Assembly (NCBI GenBank): GCA_905182985.1
Contig: CAJJDN010000095.1
Location: 19,885 to 83,884 of the forward strand
Source of the DNA: Paramecium sonneborni
Lineage: Eukaryota > Ciliophora > Oligohymenophorea > Peniculida > Parameciidae
Direction: 5' to 3'
DNA length: 64,000 nucleotides
Shown in pieces: positions 25,886-38,076 of the stretch (within the stretch, counting starts at the first letter, position 1; every line of letters starts with the position of its first letter). The notes beneath the pieces were generated by a model. It searched no databases. It was not told the DNA's origin and saw nothing but the letters and a program-made list of their open reading frames with translations. The position numbers and the translations under genes were made by a program.

Positions 25886-26960
25886 TCATTGTTCCCGAAT
25901 ATTTTCAAATCTAATATTCAAATGGCTTGACATCCTAAGTAATTAATACTACCCATCATCAGTCATACATCCAAAATTCTCTCCAGTTCCAAACTCAATA
26001 GATTACTCTAGTATAACATCTCCATTTTGTTTTTTCCTCATTAAATTCACATATGAAGCATAGGATACATTTTGATTTTATATATTATTAAGCAAACAAC
26101 CAGTTATTTGTACCTTTTTTTTTACTTGGAATATCCTTGATCTTTGTAGACTATTTATTAGTACTATTCATCGCAAAAACATTCATATACTATTTACCAT
26201 TAGGATAGAATATGAATGTGTTATCATCAATAATGCATAATCGATTTCCGTGTTGTTCTATTATAATCTTTTATATTACTACCCATTATTTACTCAATTA
26301 TGATTGTTCTATTACTAAAATAAGTTTATCATATCCACAAGTTATCAATTTATTTTATTATTCATTAAAACTTAATCCTCTTACATCTCAAAGATAATCA
26401 GTTATTGTCTAAGAGCACAATCATTAATTTTCCTTCTACCAAAATTTAATTGTCTAATCATAACTTCCAGATAGAATTAGATCTTCATTATTATTCAATA
26501 GTAAAAAATAGATTTCAGATATATGCCATTCAATTTCTCTTAGGAAATCCATTTATTATTTTGATTACTTATCCATATTATAATTGATTTATCTTCACTT
26601 CCAGATTTAAAATGATCCTATCTCTTTACACTTAAAATTTTCACATATTTGAACATTCCTTACTTAAATTCAAGCATTTTAATCTTACTATTACATCCAG
26701 CACCATTATTGAACAATCTTTATAACTGTGGTAGCATAACAAAATTCCTTTTATTTAATTGAATTTTCCTTGATTAATTAATAAGTTTTTATTGATAACC
26801 TAATTAAATAGCCTATGATGATAAATTATTGATTAAAGTATTCACTTATTGTATTTATTAATTTTTCTGTTTATTAAGATTTACTATTTTTATTCAATCT
26901 GAGAAATTGCAAATAATAGTTGGTACAAAAGAAGCCCAAGTAGACACTCGTACGGTATTT
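25886..26960 (-). pseudogene. Decayed WD40-repeat protein gene (copy B, paralogue of the 12.5-kb gene)
   Basis: Minus strand. Piece by piece it matches the C-terminal half of the intact gene at 12500-14844: GAGCNSKIKMLEF, SGSEDKSIIIW, NNNEDLILSGSYDQTIKFW, LITCGYDKLILVIEQSQ, GNRLCIIDDNTFIFYPNG, YVNLMRKKQNGDVILEQS, and a matching end shortly before TGA 25886-25888. A blade core is deleted between the first two pieces, and at least three frame changes have no supporting introns. The N-terminal coiled-coil part should lie toward 27.4 kb but I cannot trace it. The orientation is opposite to the intact copy. Confidence 0.7.
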
Positions 26961-28800
26961 AAATAATTTGATTTAGTCACCAATTTTTTCATAAAAATTT
27001 TCTATTTAATTAATAGTAATTGTGACGAAATGATTTTAAAAATATGAAACAGTTTTGAACATATAATCTAACATAAAATAATATGTAACTATTTTCAAAT
27101 TTTTCTAAAATATTCATTATATTTGATATAATACATTCATATTATTAGTTTTCATTTTCAAAAACAATCCATAAAAATATCTCTTGTTTCTCCATATGTA
27201 GAGTATATTTTAAACTCATTACTTTATTCTAATTTTTTGATTTTAATTGAGATTAGCCTAGTGTCTAAAAAATTAGAGGAATACAAGAACTTTAATAAAG
27301 TTCAAACCTTTTTTAATACTAAAAACATTAAGGGAAATATTGAAATTAAATGATTTAGAAAAAAAGAATGAACCAAAAAAAATAGCTTTTCTTTTATTTT
27401 GCTTAATTAAAGTTGATGATATATATTTAATTAAAGAATGAGAAAAATTACTCATAATCTTTCCTTGATTTTTTGAAAAACCATAGCAGTTAATGCTGAT
27501 AATTCAATTATTTTTAAATGAAAACAATTAATTAATTAAAATATATTTGGTGAAATTTAGAAATAACCTTATAAATGTTTATAAGATGATGAATCAATTT
27601 TAAATATAAGGATATCAAAACTAATCATGATTCAGTATGAATATATAGAAATAATATTAGTCACAATCTTGCCATTAGACATCTATGATTTTGTGGAGAT
27701 GATTCACATTTAATATATCGACATTCTGATCAAATTGGCCATTTTCTATTGATCAAAAACAGTCTCATCTTTTTCTTATCATAGTACCTAAATATATTAA
27801 TTTATTCAGAAGTGTTATACACAAACCAACACTTGTTATTCTTCATCAGTGATATTGCTCTTAGTTTTATTTTTATAAATTTAATGATTTATAGTATCAA
27901 TAATTAGTTCACTTAGTATTATATTAATCTAGATATTTTTTTAAAAATGATGTAATTCCTAAGTTTTATATACCTTAATCATATCTAGAAATAATGAAAT
28001 TCTTTCTACTACTTTTAATTAAATAAAGAAATAATAAGATAAATCATTGTTAATTAAATCTAAATAATTAATTTGAACCAAAAAAAGAATTTATAACATC
28101 TACATTTTGAAATGCTTAGATCAATAAATCATATTGTTTGATCAATAATCTAATTAATTTCATTTTATTTTATATTTTTTAGAAAAGTTGATTTGGGATA
28201 TTTTGGTTGATTATTAATTTAGGAGATTTTTATAGGTGTGAAACATATTTTGGACAATAATGGTAAAATCGATTACTTGAATTTTTTTAGAACTTTACAT
28301 AATTTGTATAAAATCATAAGAAAAATAACTAAAATTAAAATTAAAATTTTAAAAGGGTCTTAAATTTAGTTGGAATGTTTATATATAGAGATTTATTTGT
28401 TTTTATAAATAATTTTTTAAATTTAAGTATTAATGATAATTTTTAAGCAATTCAAGAAAGTTATATTATGTATTCTATCTTAAATGGAATTTTAATTGTC
28501 CTATTTTAGTTATTTTTTTCAAAAATGATATGAAAGATTTTCATTCAAAATGGTATTTATATTTCATGTATTATTCATGAGCGTAAAGCTCTAAAGATAG
28601 AAGAATCTTCTCTATATTAAAAAAGCTAAGAAATTTAGATGTGGAAAGAATTTTCAATTAAGACATATGAGATGGCTTACTTATATTTTCCTTTATAATT
28701 AAAAGAGAATTATTAAAAGAATCAAAGTTATTTATTAAGCTCTAAAATTTGTTCTTTTTTGAAGAGTGGGTCTTCTAAAAAAAAAAAAACTTAACTAAAA
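26960..28800. other. AT-rich stretch without a supportable gene
   Basis: May include the decayed 5' part of the WD40 copy B (to about 27460). Otherwise it shows short, mixed-frame text with frequent TGA and nothing recognisable. Confidence 0.4.
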
Positions 28801-28817
28801 ATTTGATTTAATAAAAA

Positions 28818-29500
28818 TGGCTTCAATCATGTGGTAAGTTTAGTTAAAATGAAAAAAGCTAAATTAATTTTAGTTTAAATTGCTAATGATATCAGTACTA
28901 TAGAATTAGTTATTGAATAATGATGTTTAGATTAAAAAATAAACAATTAATATAACTAAACAAAATCCAAATTAAAAAAAGAAAAATAAGAAGCTTTATG
29001 GTAATTCAAATAGGTGTAATCTTGAAAAAACAATTATTTTTAATAGAATAATGAAAATGCTTAAATAATTAAAAGTGAAGATAATATTAATAATTAATTG
29101 ATCTTAAATAAATGAAGATTTAAGGATTTAGAAGAAAAGAAATCAATATTAAATGATTTATAAAGAAAGGACATAAATTATATGATTTACAAAGAGAATT
29201 AAATCAAGAAAAAATCTATGAAATTCGAAAAAGGTATAATTAAAATTGAAAATGAACAATAAAAAAATTATAATATAAAATTATCTTGTTTTAATAACTA
29301 TTTTTTTGGAGAAACCATTAAGATATGGATTCTTATTCTATAAGTAAGGAGTTATACTATAATAATGGAATGAAGATCTATTTATACAGCAATAATGAAA
29401 TGAAGAAGATACATTTTTGATTTGAAATATACTTTAATAAAAAAGAACTTGATACTAATGAAAGACACATTTCACTATTAGATTGAAGATAGGTTTAAAG
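28818..29500 (+). pseudogene. Remnant of a Lys/Glu-rich coiled-coil gene
   Basis: Plus strand. A possible ATG at 28818 is followed within six codons by a GT...AG-bounded 25-nt segment. Further on, a frame reads DLEEKKSILNDLQRKDINY and FEKGIIKIENEQQKNY, which looks like a coiled coil. TGA codons near 29116 and 29374 interrupt it and I found no introns to remove them. Probably a decayed gene; the family is unknown. Confidence 0.3.
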
Positions 29501-29591
29501 ATGTAGTTACTAAATTAACTACTGAAATAGGATGAAATTATATATAAAATATATTTAAAAATATTATCTTATTATTTTAATTTTTATTAAT

Positions 29592-32197
29592 TCAGCTATT
29601 AAATACTTAATTAATCTTTTTTTGGCATTCATCTTGATTAATCGATATATCGTACCAATTTTAATTTTAATTGATTATTTTTAAGGCTCTATTTAAAGAG
29701 CTTTTTAATAAAGTTTCAAAGCTTCTTAATAATTCTGTTAATCTTGTAGACATTAGCATAAGAAATATTAAAAATTTTATACCTTTATTCATTAGTGAAA
29801 AATAATGATACTCATCAATTTATAGGACTTCATCAAAACACTTTAAAGAATCCTTAAATAGTTGAATTTATCGTAGGCATTCCCCTTAACTTATTGAATT
29901 AAATTACCTTTTTCTGATAAAGATAAAATGTGTTTAGAATTAATTTTAAGGACTTTATCGAATATTTTAATAGCACTTCTATATTTTCCTTGTAATCTTA
30001 AGCATTATCCTAATAATATATTATAAAGAAGATGCCTTAATCTGATAATGATACAATTTATTGATCATCTATTTTTAAAGCTTTCTAATGCCATTTAATT
30101 GCTTCTTCATAATTGCCTAGTAACCTTAAACATTATCCTAAATTAAATTAAAAGTTTGTAGAACCTTTTTCAGATAATGAGATGACATGATTACCATCTA
30201 TATCTAAAGCTTTATTTATCCAAATTATTGCTTCATTAAAATCCTCAAGATGTCTTAAGCACTAAGCTAATAAATTAATAATTATTTATAACCTTTTTCA
30301 GAGAGGGAAATTAAATGGTTTGGTTATATTTGTAATGCTTTATCTAAATATTCCAGCGCTTCTGCATATTTTCTAAGCTCCTTTAAACATTATCCTAAAT
30401 ATTGCATTAATTATAACCTTTAGTATATAAAGAGTTCAAATGTTTAGAATTGATTAATAAAGCCTTATCAATTTAAATAAGTGCATCATTTACTTTTCCA
30501 AGTAATCGTAAACATTACCCTAATATTTATTAAATACTAAATACCTTTTTCTGAATATGATTCAGCGTTTTGAGAATCCATTTATATGGCCTTATCAATA
30601 ACTTTGATTGCCTCATTATATTCATTTTATAGTCTTAAACATTTACCTTAATTATTCGAAATATACCTTTTAAAATAAATAAATCTAAATTCTATAATTT
30701 TTTTTATTGAAATGCTTTATTTATCCAATGCAGGGCTTCTTTATATAAGTTTATTTCCATTAAGCATTTACCTACAGATAATGATATCTCCTAATACCCA
30801 TATTTATTATTGTCTAATTATGTTTTGAATCAATATTGATAGCTTCTTTTAGATATTGTAAAGCCTCTTTATTTTAACTAAGTAAATGAAGACATTCGCC
30901 TTTTTATAATTTTGATTTACCTTTTACGCATAATGAATTCACATTCATAGGATCAATCAATAAAGCCTAATCCAGACATATTATTGCTTCTTAATACTAT
31001 TTAAGTTCTTTTAAGCAATATCCTTATTAATTGTTTATATAAATACCTTTTTCCAATAAAGATGGTACATCCTTAGAATCTAATAATAAAGCTTAATCTA
31101 GCCAAAAAATTGCTTCCTCAAACTTTCCTAGTAAACGTAAGCATTAACCTGAATAATTATTTTTAAAGAACCTTTTGAAGAGATTGATAACACTTATTCA
31201 GGGTCAAGTTTCAATGCTTAATTAAAGCAATCTAAAGCATCTATTTATTAATTTTCTAATCTTAAACATTCCCCTTATTTTTTATACAAAGATAGATACC
31301 TTTATTACACCAAGAATTAACATGATATTAATCAACTTATAATGCTTAATCAAAAAAATTAATAGCTTAAATATATTATCCTTACATTTTTAGACATTGA
31401 CCTAAATCAATATTAATTGTTACCTTTATCAGATAAAGAATTCACATGATTAGGGTTTATAGATAATGCTTTTTCAAATAAAAGTAAAGCATCTTTATAA
31501 TTACCTTACATTTTTAGAGAAGCTCCTAACATTCCAATAATTTATACCTTTGCACCATAGAGACATATAATTCTATGGATTGAAACCTAATGATTTATCT
31601 AGAATTTTTATCGCCTAATTGTAGCAATTTTTTTCTAAATATAAATTATATCCTTATATTATGAAAAAAATAACCTTGCCGATAATATTTCATTGAGATT
31701 TCTTTATCCATATTATTTAATTCATAATAATTTAAAGTTTATAAATTTAATTCTTAATAAAATTGCATAAATTATTCATTTAGATTATGAAATATTTAGT
31801 TAAAATTTAAGTTCATGGTATTTTTAAAGTCTTAAAATTCAAAATTTGTTGTGATGAATTGATTAATTTATTCACTTTGCAATTAAAAAAGTTTATCTTT
31901 TGTTAAATAAAATTTCTCCCTTATTCCTTTCAATAATAATGAAAAGAATTTCTAAATAGATTTAAAATCTTTTTGAAGTAAATTTAAAAAGTTTTCGATG
32001 TTAAAATTGTTGTTTTCTATTCTATTTTCTAATTCAGAGATCTTTATCAGATCCTATCGATGAAATGCATGTTCTGAATTTTTCATGCAATTAAAACAGT
32101 TTAATCTGTGTCCTTTACACCATTAATGAAAGCAAATAAATTCAACTTTATCGTTCTTGCAAATACAATCTATTTAGATTGTTTCATTGATAATCAT
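29592..32197 (-). CDS. TPR protein with a miniature intron in every repeat
   Basis: Minus strand, ATG 32197. The N terminus carries a zinc-binding-like Cys/His motif (CICKNDKVEFICFHQWC, then CFNC), followed by ~170 residues of coiled-coil-like text. From 31.65 kb down come about sixteen 34-residue TPR units of the form QCLRxLGxYxEAIxWxDKAL, then xIDxxxVxSLSEKG. Each unit ends in a Lys-Gly pair whose Gly codon is split (phase 1) by an intron of 20-27 nt: 16 introns at the same place, the first at 31653-31674. The last but two (30010-30035) begins GC, and the last (29758-29782) ends AT. If the last is not removed, the frame closes at TGA 29592-29594 (749 codons). If it is removed, a textbook TPR unit appears but the frame then runs on. 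TPRs mediate protein interactions; the partner is unknown. The last unit may be decaying. Confidence 0.8.
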
Positions 32198-33480
32198 TTT
32201 ATAAATATTTATATTATATTTATAATTATCAAATGAATCTTGAAGAACAATGAAATCTCTCCTTAAAGAGATAGAAGATAAGTTAATTCACAAAGTCTAA
32301 TAGTTTAGTTTTTCATTTTATGTTACTTTACATTATTTATTCATAGAAATATAAAAATCAATAATATATTATTTGAGCATCTTTGTAAAGTTTTATTGAT
32401 TTAATATATTTTGCTTTGAAATTAAGGTAAAAATTTCTTTTATTACATAATAAAATTGCATAAGAATGAATATTTTTAGATTATTTTAATATGTTTTTGT
32501 GAATAGATTAAGTATGAAATGAATAATTATATCTAAATTAGTAAATAAAGTATTTACAATAACAAAAAAAAACTACTTACAAAAATTTTAATTTACATTG
32601 TCAATATAAAGAATTAGACATACAATAACATTAATAGAATTTTTAAAATTATTTATTCTATTTCTTTTTTTTTATTACTTTTAAAAGGTATCGCCATTCT
32701 TTATAAAATTTTGGATTATCTTTATGATATTAGATCATTTTTATTAAATAAATATTTTGATTCTGAAATTATATAAGAATATAAGTAGTAACATAAAAAC
32801 ATTTTATTTGTTAAGTCGCTTAATAATTCAGAAGTGGGATCAATCATAATGATATTTTTATTCATAAATTTTAATATATTAAAGACTTATAATAAAAAAT
32901 TAGACTTTTTACAAAAACTAATTGATTTAAAATAATTTTCAAAAATTTGGTAAAATAAATAATTTAAATGAAAAAATGATCTTGTTAAATAAGCTAAAAT
33001 ACATCCTATTAATACTTGTTATGATTATTTATTATCATTTAATTAAAAAAATTTACTAAAAGGCTTGAAAGTTAAATAATTATTTAACATGAAATTAAAG
33101 TATATTTGAATTCATGGAATTTATAAATTTCAGCAAAATTAGGCTTAATACCTAAATTAGTGGTAAATAAATTAAATATAAATAAATGTAAAAGAACAAT
33201 CATTTAGATGAGTTAAAATTCCATAAAGAATTAACAATATAAGGTAAATAGATTTTTTACAATGAATAGCAAGTAGTTTCGTTATAAAATACTTGGTTAA
33301 TTCTTTCATTAAGGAATTAAGTAGAAATTTTCATTTAAAAGATGGAAAAATTCTTAAAAGGTTAATGGTGATTAATGATTATAGGACAGAAATCAGAATT
33401 ATGATGAAAATAAAGAGGAAAAAATAGGAATCTAACAGAATTACATGAAGATTTTGATTAGTAACAAATATTTAACTTTA
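32198..33480. other. AT-rich stretch without a supportable gene
   Basis: Upstream of the minus-strand TPR gene. Short mixed-frame text only, with TGA in all frames; nothing recognised. Confidence 0.4.
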
Positions 33481-33990
33481 TATAGATGCTCTTAAAGTAT
33501 TATTGAAGGAGCTTATAGATTTGGAAAGAAATTTGGTAATTGGACAATTAAGTAATTGTACTTATGTAAATAATAATAAAAAAATAATAAGTGGAGATGG
33601 TAATTATGTTGAGGAAAGTGGTTTGAAAAATGGAAGAGCCAGTTATGATCAAGAACTTCATGATAATTTTTGGATGAAATATTATAATTAATAACTACTA
33701 GGGGATCTTAAATTAAATATATAGGATAATACTAGAAGGGGAAATAATGTGGATCATGGGACACTTTATCTGGAGGACATTCTTAATCTATAAAAAATGT
33801 TAAATTTATATTAATAGTGGAGGAGGAAAATATGATCAAATTACAGGATTAAAAACTGGAAAATGGATTAAAATATATGATCATTTTATAGGTTGATATT
33901 AAATTCTCAAAAATTAGAAAAATCTCAATCGTATTAGTAGCAATTATCATAATGGTGTTAGATAAGGACCACTCCAGCAATAAGAGCTCT
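33480..33990 (+). pseudogene. Decayed GGGxYD...KIGKW repeat gene (copy 3)
   Basis: Plus strand. Family elements in order but in different frames: EGAYRFGKKFGNWTIK, ISGDGNYVEESGLKNGR, QELHDNFWMKYY, CGSWDTLSGGHSQS, then NSGGGKYDQITGLKTGKW followed by IKIYDHFIG and an in-frame TGA, and YHNGVRQGP. The elements are better preserved than in the other two arrays, but at least three frame changes and one nonsense codon remain. Confidence 0.6.
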
Positions 33991-35470
33991 AAAATATTTG
34001 AGATCATAAATAAAATTTAATTTTCGATACAATTTATGATAAAATCTTTTCGTATCGCATTAGGTGATTTAGATAATTTCGTGTTCTAAAAAATTCAAAT
34101 TTATATTTAATTATTAATAATATCCAAGTTTTAATTGTTTTACATAAATGAGTATCTTCTTTATAAAATGGTTTATAAGTCATTTTATAATTCTATTATC
34201 AAATATTAGTATACTTGTAGATGCTATTATGAGATAAATTGTGAATTATGATAAAATTTATATTAATAATTCGAAAATAGAATAAGACTTATTATGTTAT
34301 CCAAAAATATCAGAAATTTTCCATCCTTAGTTATGACTCCATAAGTTGCAATTGATGATAAATCAATTTCACTTAAAATAACAAAATGCCCATGCCATTC
34401 ATATACAAAATAAAAATAAAATCTATTTTTTAAAGCCAAAATTTTGAGTTTCTCAATCTAGACTATAGGAAAGTAGAATTACTTAATACATTTAGGACTA
34501 TGTTTTAGCTGAACTTTAATTCTGTCTTTTCTCTAAAAATTCCAGCTGAAACCTTAAAACATGCATTATTTCATTGCTTCTTGAAACCCATATCAATTGA
34601 TTGTCATTAATTAACATAATCGACACCTTGATTCAATTACAGATTATTTATAGATCAAGATAGTATAATCTTATAAGTACTTAATTAATTAATAAAATTT
34701 TGATCTCTTCAACTATAATCACATACTTGAATTCATATTTATTTTATTAAGATAATTCCAAAATAATAATTTGATTATCCAATCCGCAAGAAGCTAAAAT
34801 TTTCTCATTAGGACTTAAAGTTATTCCAATTACTTTTTTTGTGTGTCTATTCAAAGGATATTGATGCATCAATAAATTTTAATGAAAGTTTATCTCCATA
34901 CTTTAATTGTTTAATCATCACTCCCTGTAATAAGAAAACTCTCAGATTAATTCATAATACAACAATTGATGCTGCCTAAATGTTCTTAAAATGCTTAAGA
35001 GCTAATCCATTATAAATTATTATTTTCTCTCCATAATCTAAGTTAGAAATCTTGAGAGGCTGAAATTAGGTTTCTATTGTTTTAACTAAAAAGTAGGCAT
35101 GTAATCAAATCTTCATGTCCATTTAACTATGCGAACTCATCAATCTACCCAAATTTAAAATTCCATAACTTAATTTTCTTTCCACATCCTGAAGCCATAA
35201 TTTATTAATTATGATCTAAAGCTATTGCTAAACAAGTTTCTTGTTTTGGTTTAAATTTTTTTTTAATTTTAAACGAACTTTATTCAACAAATCAATTTAA
35301 CCATCAGATGAAATCATATAAGAGTAATATTTATTAATTAAGATTATTTGATTTTTAACGTAATAAATAGCTCCAAATTATGATTAATAAAACTCTTATT
35401 CATTAATTAAGAAAGAGATGGCTAAATTTCATTTTTAAACACTTGCTATGAATAGTCTTTTCATTTTTCA
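33990..35470 (-). pseudogene. Decayed WD40-repeat protein gene (copy D)
   Basis: Minus strand. A possible ATG near 35470 (MKRLFIASVQK) is followed by an in-frame TGA. Good WD40 text then reads: IMASGCGKKIKLW, NLISASQDFQLRLW, FLITGSDDQTIKVW and, after a frame change, EKILASCGLDNQIIIL. An A-run of nine (at about 35255, T on the plus strand) is exactly one base short of keeping the frame between ISSDGQIDLLNKV and KPKQETCLAIAL. Two more TGA codons interrupt the C-terminal half. Several lesions argue for a pseudogene, although the homopolymer one could be a sequencing error. Confidence 0.6.
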
Positions 35471-35511
35471 TATTTTAATTAATTAAATTTAAAGTTTAGT
35501 CTAATTGATTA

Positions 35512-35933
35512 TATTTAAAACATGTACTAAAGTTTATGAATTTAGATATTAGAGAAGACTGAAAAATTTAGATAGTATCCATGTTAAAAAGCACTTTTTA
35601 TCTAAGTATCAGCTTTTACTTTTTATTCTTTCAATTTAACTATTTTATATAATGATAACTGAATAATGAATACTTTTTATATATTAAATTTTCAATAATA
35701 TAATGTCTTGCTTTTACACTATTTAACTTTTATTTAATCATTGGATTTTTTGTGATTTTCAACTTTAAAAGGCTGCGATTGTTTGTCAACAATCTAATAA
35801 ACGCATTCATCTTCTTCATTTTCATTCTCTTATATAGTAGACATTCTTGCTTGTGATAAATCCATAGAATTATAATTGATAGTAGAATCTGATGGATTTT
35901 CTGAGTGTTGTTATACTTAAGGATCAAAAACTT
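35512..35933. repeat. Left copy of a 422-bp exact duplication flanking the assembly gap
   Basis: Identical to 36646-37067 (offset 1134) as far as I can compare, ending exactly where the N run begins. It carries the C-terminal coding end of the minus-strand gene at 36826-38076. The copy is probably an unmerged contig end. Confidence 0.8.
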
Positions 35934-36536
35934 NNNNNNNNNNNNNNNNNNNNNNNNNNNNNNNNNNNNNNNNNNNNNNNNNNNNNNNNNNNNNNNNNNN
36001 NNNNNNNNNNNNNNNNNNNNNNNNNNNNNNNNNNNNNNNNNNNNNNNNNNNNNNNNNNNNNNNNNNNNNNNNNNNNNNNNNNNNNNNNNNNNNNNNNNNN
36101 NNNNNNNNNNNNNNNNNNNNNNNNNNNNNNNNNNNNNNNNNNNNNNNNNNNNNNNNNNNNNNNNNNNNNNNNNNNNNNNNNNNNNNNNNNNNNNNNNNNN
36201 NNNNNNNNNNNNNNNNNNNNNNNNNNNNNNNNNNNNNNNNNNNNNNNNNNNNNNNNNNNNNNNNNNNNNNNNNNNNNNNNNNNNNNNNNNNNNNNNNNNN
36301 NNNNNNNNNNNNNNNNNNNNNNNNNNNNNNNNNNNNNNNNNNNNNNNNNNNNNNNNNNNNNNNNNNNNNNNNNNNNNNNNNNNNNNNNNNNNNNNNNNNN
36401 NNNNNNNNNNNNNNNNNNNNNNNNNNNNNNNNNNNNNNNNNNNNNNNNNNNNNNNNNNNNNNNNNNNNNNNNNNNNNNNNNNNNNNNNNNNNNNNNNNNN
36501 NNNNNNNNNNNNNNNNNNNNNNNNNNNNNNNNNNNN
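35934..36536. other. Assembly gap (603 N)
   Basis: Run of N. The 109 bases after it (36537-36645) are unique in the window and carry no gene I can see. Confidence 0.98.
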
Positions 36537-36645
36537 TATCAAGATATTATAGATTTTTCTCGATTAAAATTTTAAATAGATTTTATGAATCAAAACTAAA
36601 TTTTTATTGATTAATTTTATTTAATATCTTTTCTAAATTATAATG

Positions 36646-37067
36646 TATTTAAAACATGTACTAAAGTTTATGAATTTAGATATTAGAGAAGACTGAAAAA
36701 TTTAGATAGTATCCATGTTAAAAAGCACTTTTTATCTAAGTATCAGCTTTTACTTTTTATTCTTTCAATTTAACTATTTTATATAATGATAACTGAATAA
36801 TGAATACTTTTTATATATTAAATTTTCAATAATATAATGTCTTGCTTTTACACTATTTAACTTTTATTTAATCATTGGATTTTTTGTGATTTTCAACTTT
36901 AAAAGGCTGCGATTGTTTGTCAACAATCTAATAAACGCATTCATCTTCTTCATTTTCATTCTCTTATATAGTAGACATTCTTGCTTGTGATAAATCCATA
37001 GAATTATAATTGATAGTAGAATCTGATGGATTTTCTGAGTGTTGTTATACTTAAGGATCAAAAACTT
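36646..37067. repeat. Right copy of the 422-bp duplication
   Basis: Matches 35512-35933. This copy is continuous with the complete minus-strand gene to its right, so it is likely the genuine locus. Confidence 0.8.
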
Positions 37068-38076
37068 TAATATTATCAAGGCTGTCTAGAATATTTTGTT
37101 CGTTAAAGAGTTCGATAGGAGAACCTTCTTACAATTTATTATTATTAGAAGAACATTTTGATAGTTTTGAATTTTATAGACTTTATTGCAAGCTTTTGAT
37201 ATATTTAATTTATATATTAGTAATATCGTTTAAAGGATGTGATGATGATGAATAATCTCTATCCATTAAATAGTTATTTTTCATAATTTTTAAATTTTGA
37301 TCGATATTATGAGTTAGGGTATCAGTTAGAAAAGGTTTTTGACTTTAAGAGTGATTAATAATTTAATTTTCAGTATCATTTGTATAAGATGATTAAAGTT
37401 TTTCAGTTATTAGTTTGCTATTTGTAATATTGATCTAAAATATTTATGCTCTAAGTTTTTCTAATTATTTATTGATAGATTCAAGTTCAGTTTTATTAAT
37501 ATTTGATTATCTATTTGAAAGATCTTTAATTTATTTATTTATAAAATTGGAGAGTTTTTCCTCTAACTAAGTTTATAATTACAGAAATTATTAGGATGCA
37601 TTTTGATTTTATTATGATTAGTTTATAATAATTTATTACAAAAATTCTATTTGTTTATTTTGATGATCTAAGACTTTGAATATTTCTGATTTTTAGGTCT
37701 TTATAGTGTTATCTATATATTAGTAAATTTAATGGATTTCATTTTTTTATAATAAAGACTAGGTTTAATGTTAAAATAATGATTCATGTTAATTTTAATT
37801 TAATATTTAATCTTTAGATTGATTGGTTTAAGTGTTATCTCTTTCTTTAGAAATTTATCTTGAATTATTTTCATAAGAGCTATAAGTATTTGATTTATGG
37901 GGGTTTTATGATATGATTTAAACATAAGGTGGAATATTATTAGTAGGAGTGATTTATTTTAGTTATAATTTAATTTAATTTTATTCTAAATTGAATAATG
38001 AATTAATACGTTAGACATTTACATTTCTATAAAGTGGGCTAGAGGATGCAGGAGATAATCTTCTTGGTTAATACAT
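36826..38076 (-). CDS. Ser/Gln/Asn-rich coiled-coil protein
   Basis: Minus strand, single exon, ATG 38076 (immediately preceded by an in-frame TGA), TGA 36826-36828; 416 residues with no internal TGA. The N-terminal third is low-complexity and basic (MYQPRRLSPASSSPLYR). A helical, heptad-like middle follows (QTQLEEKLSNFINKQIKDL, ELESINKQLEKLRAQI). The C-terminal third is acidic and Ser-rich with a short Lys-rich end. The family is not recognised; a cytoskeletal or scaffold role is only a guess. Its 3' 240 bases are repeated left of the gap. Divergent from the transporter gene across a 319-bp spacer. Confidence 0.8.

Noticed and set aside
28780..28790. Homopolymer A run as a possible macronuclear chromosome end or integrated poly(A) tail
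   Set aside because: Similar A and T runs of 8-10 occur throughout this AT-rich window; there is no associated telomere repeat or retrotransposon.
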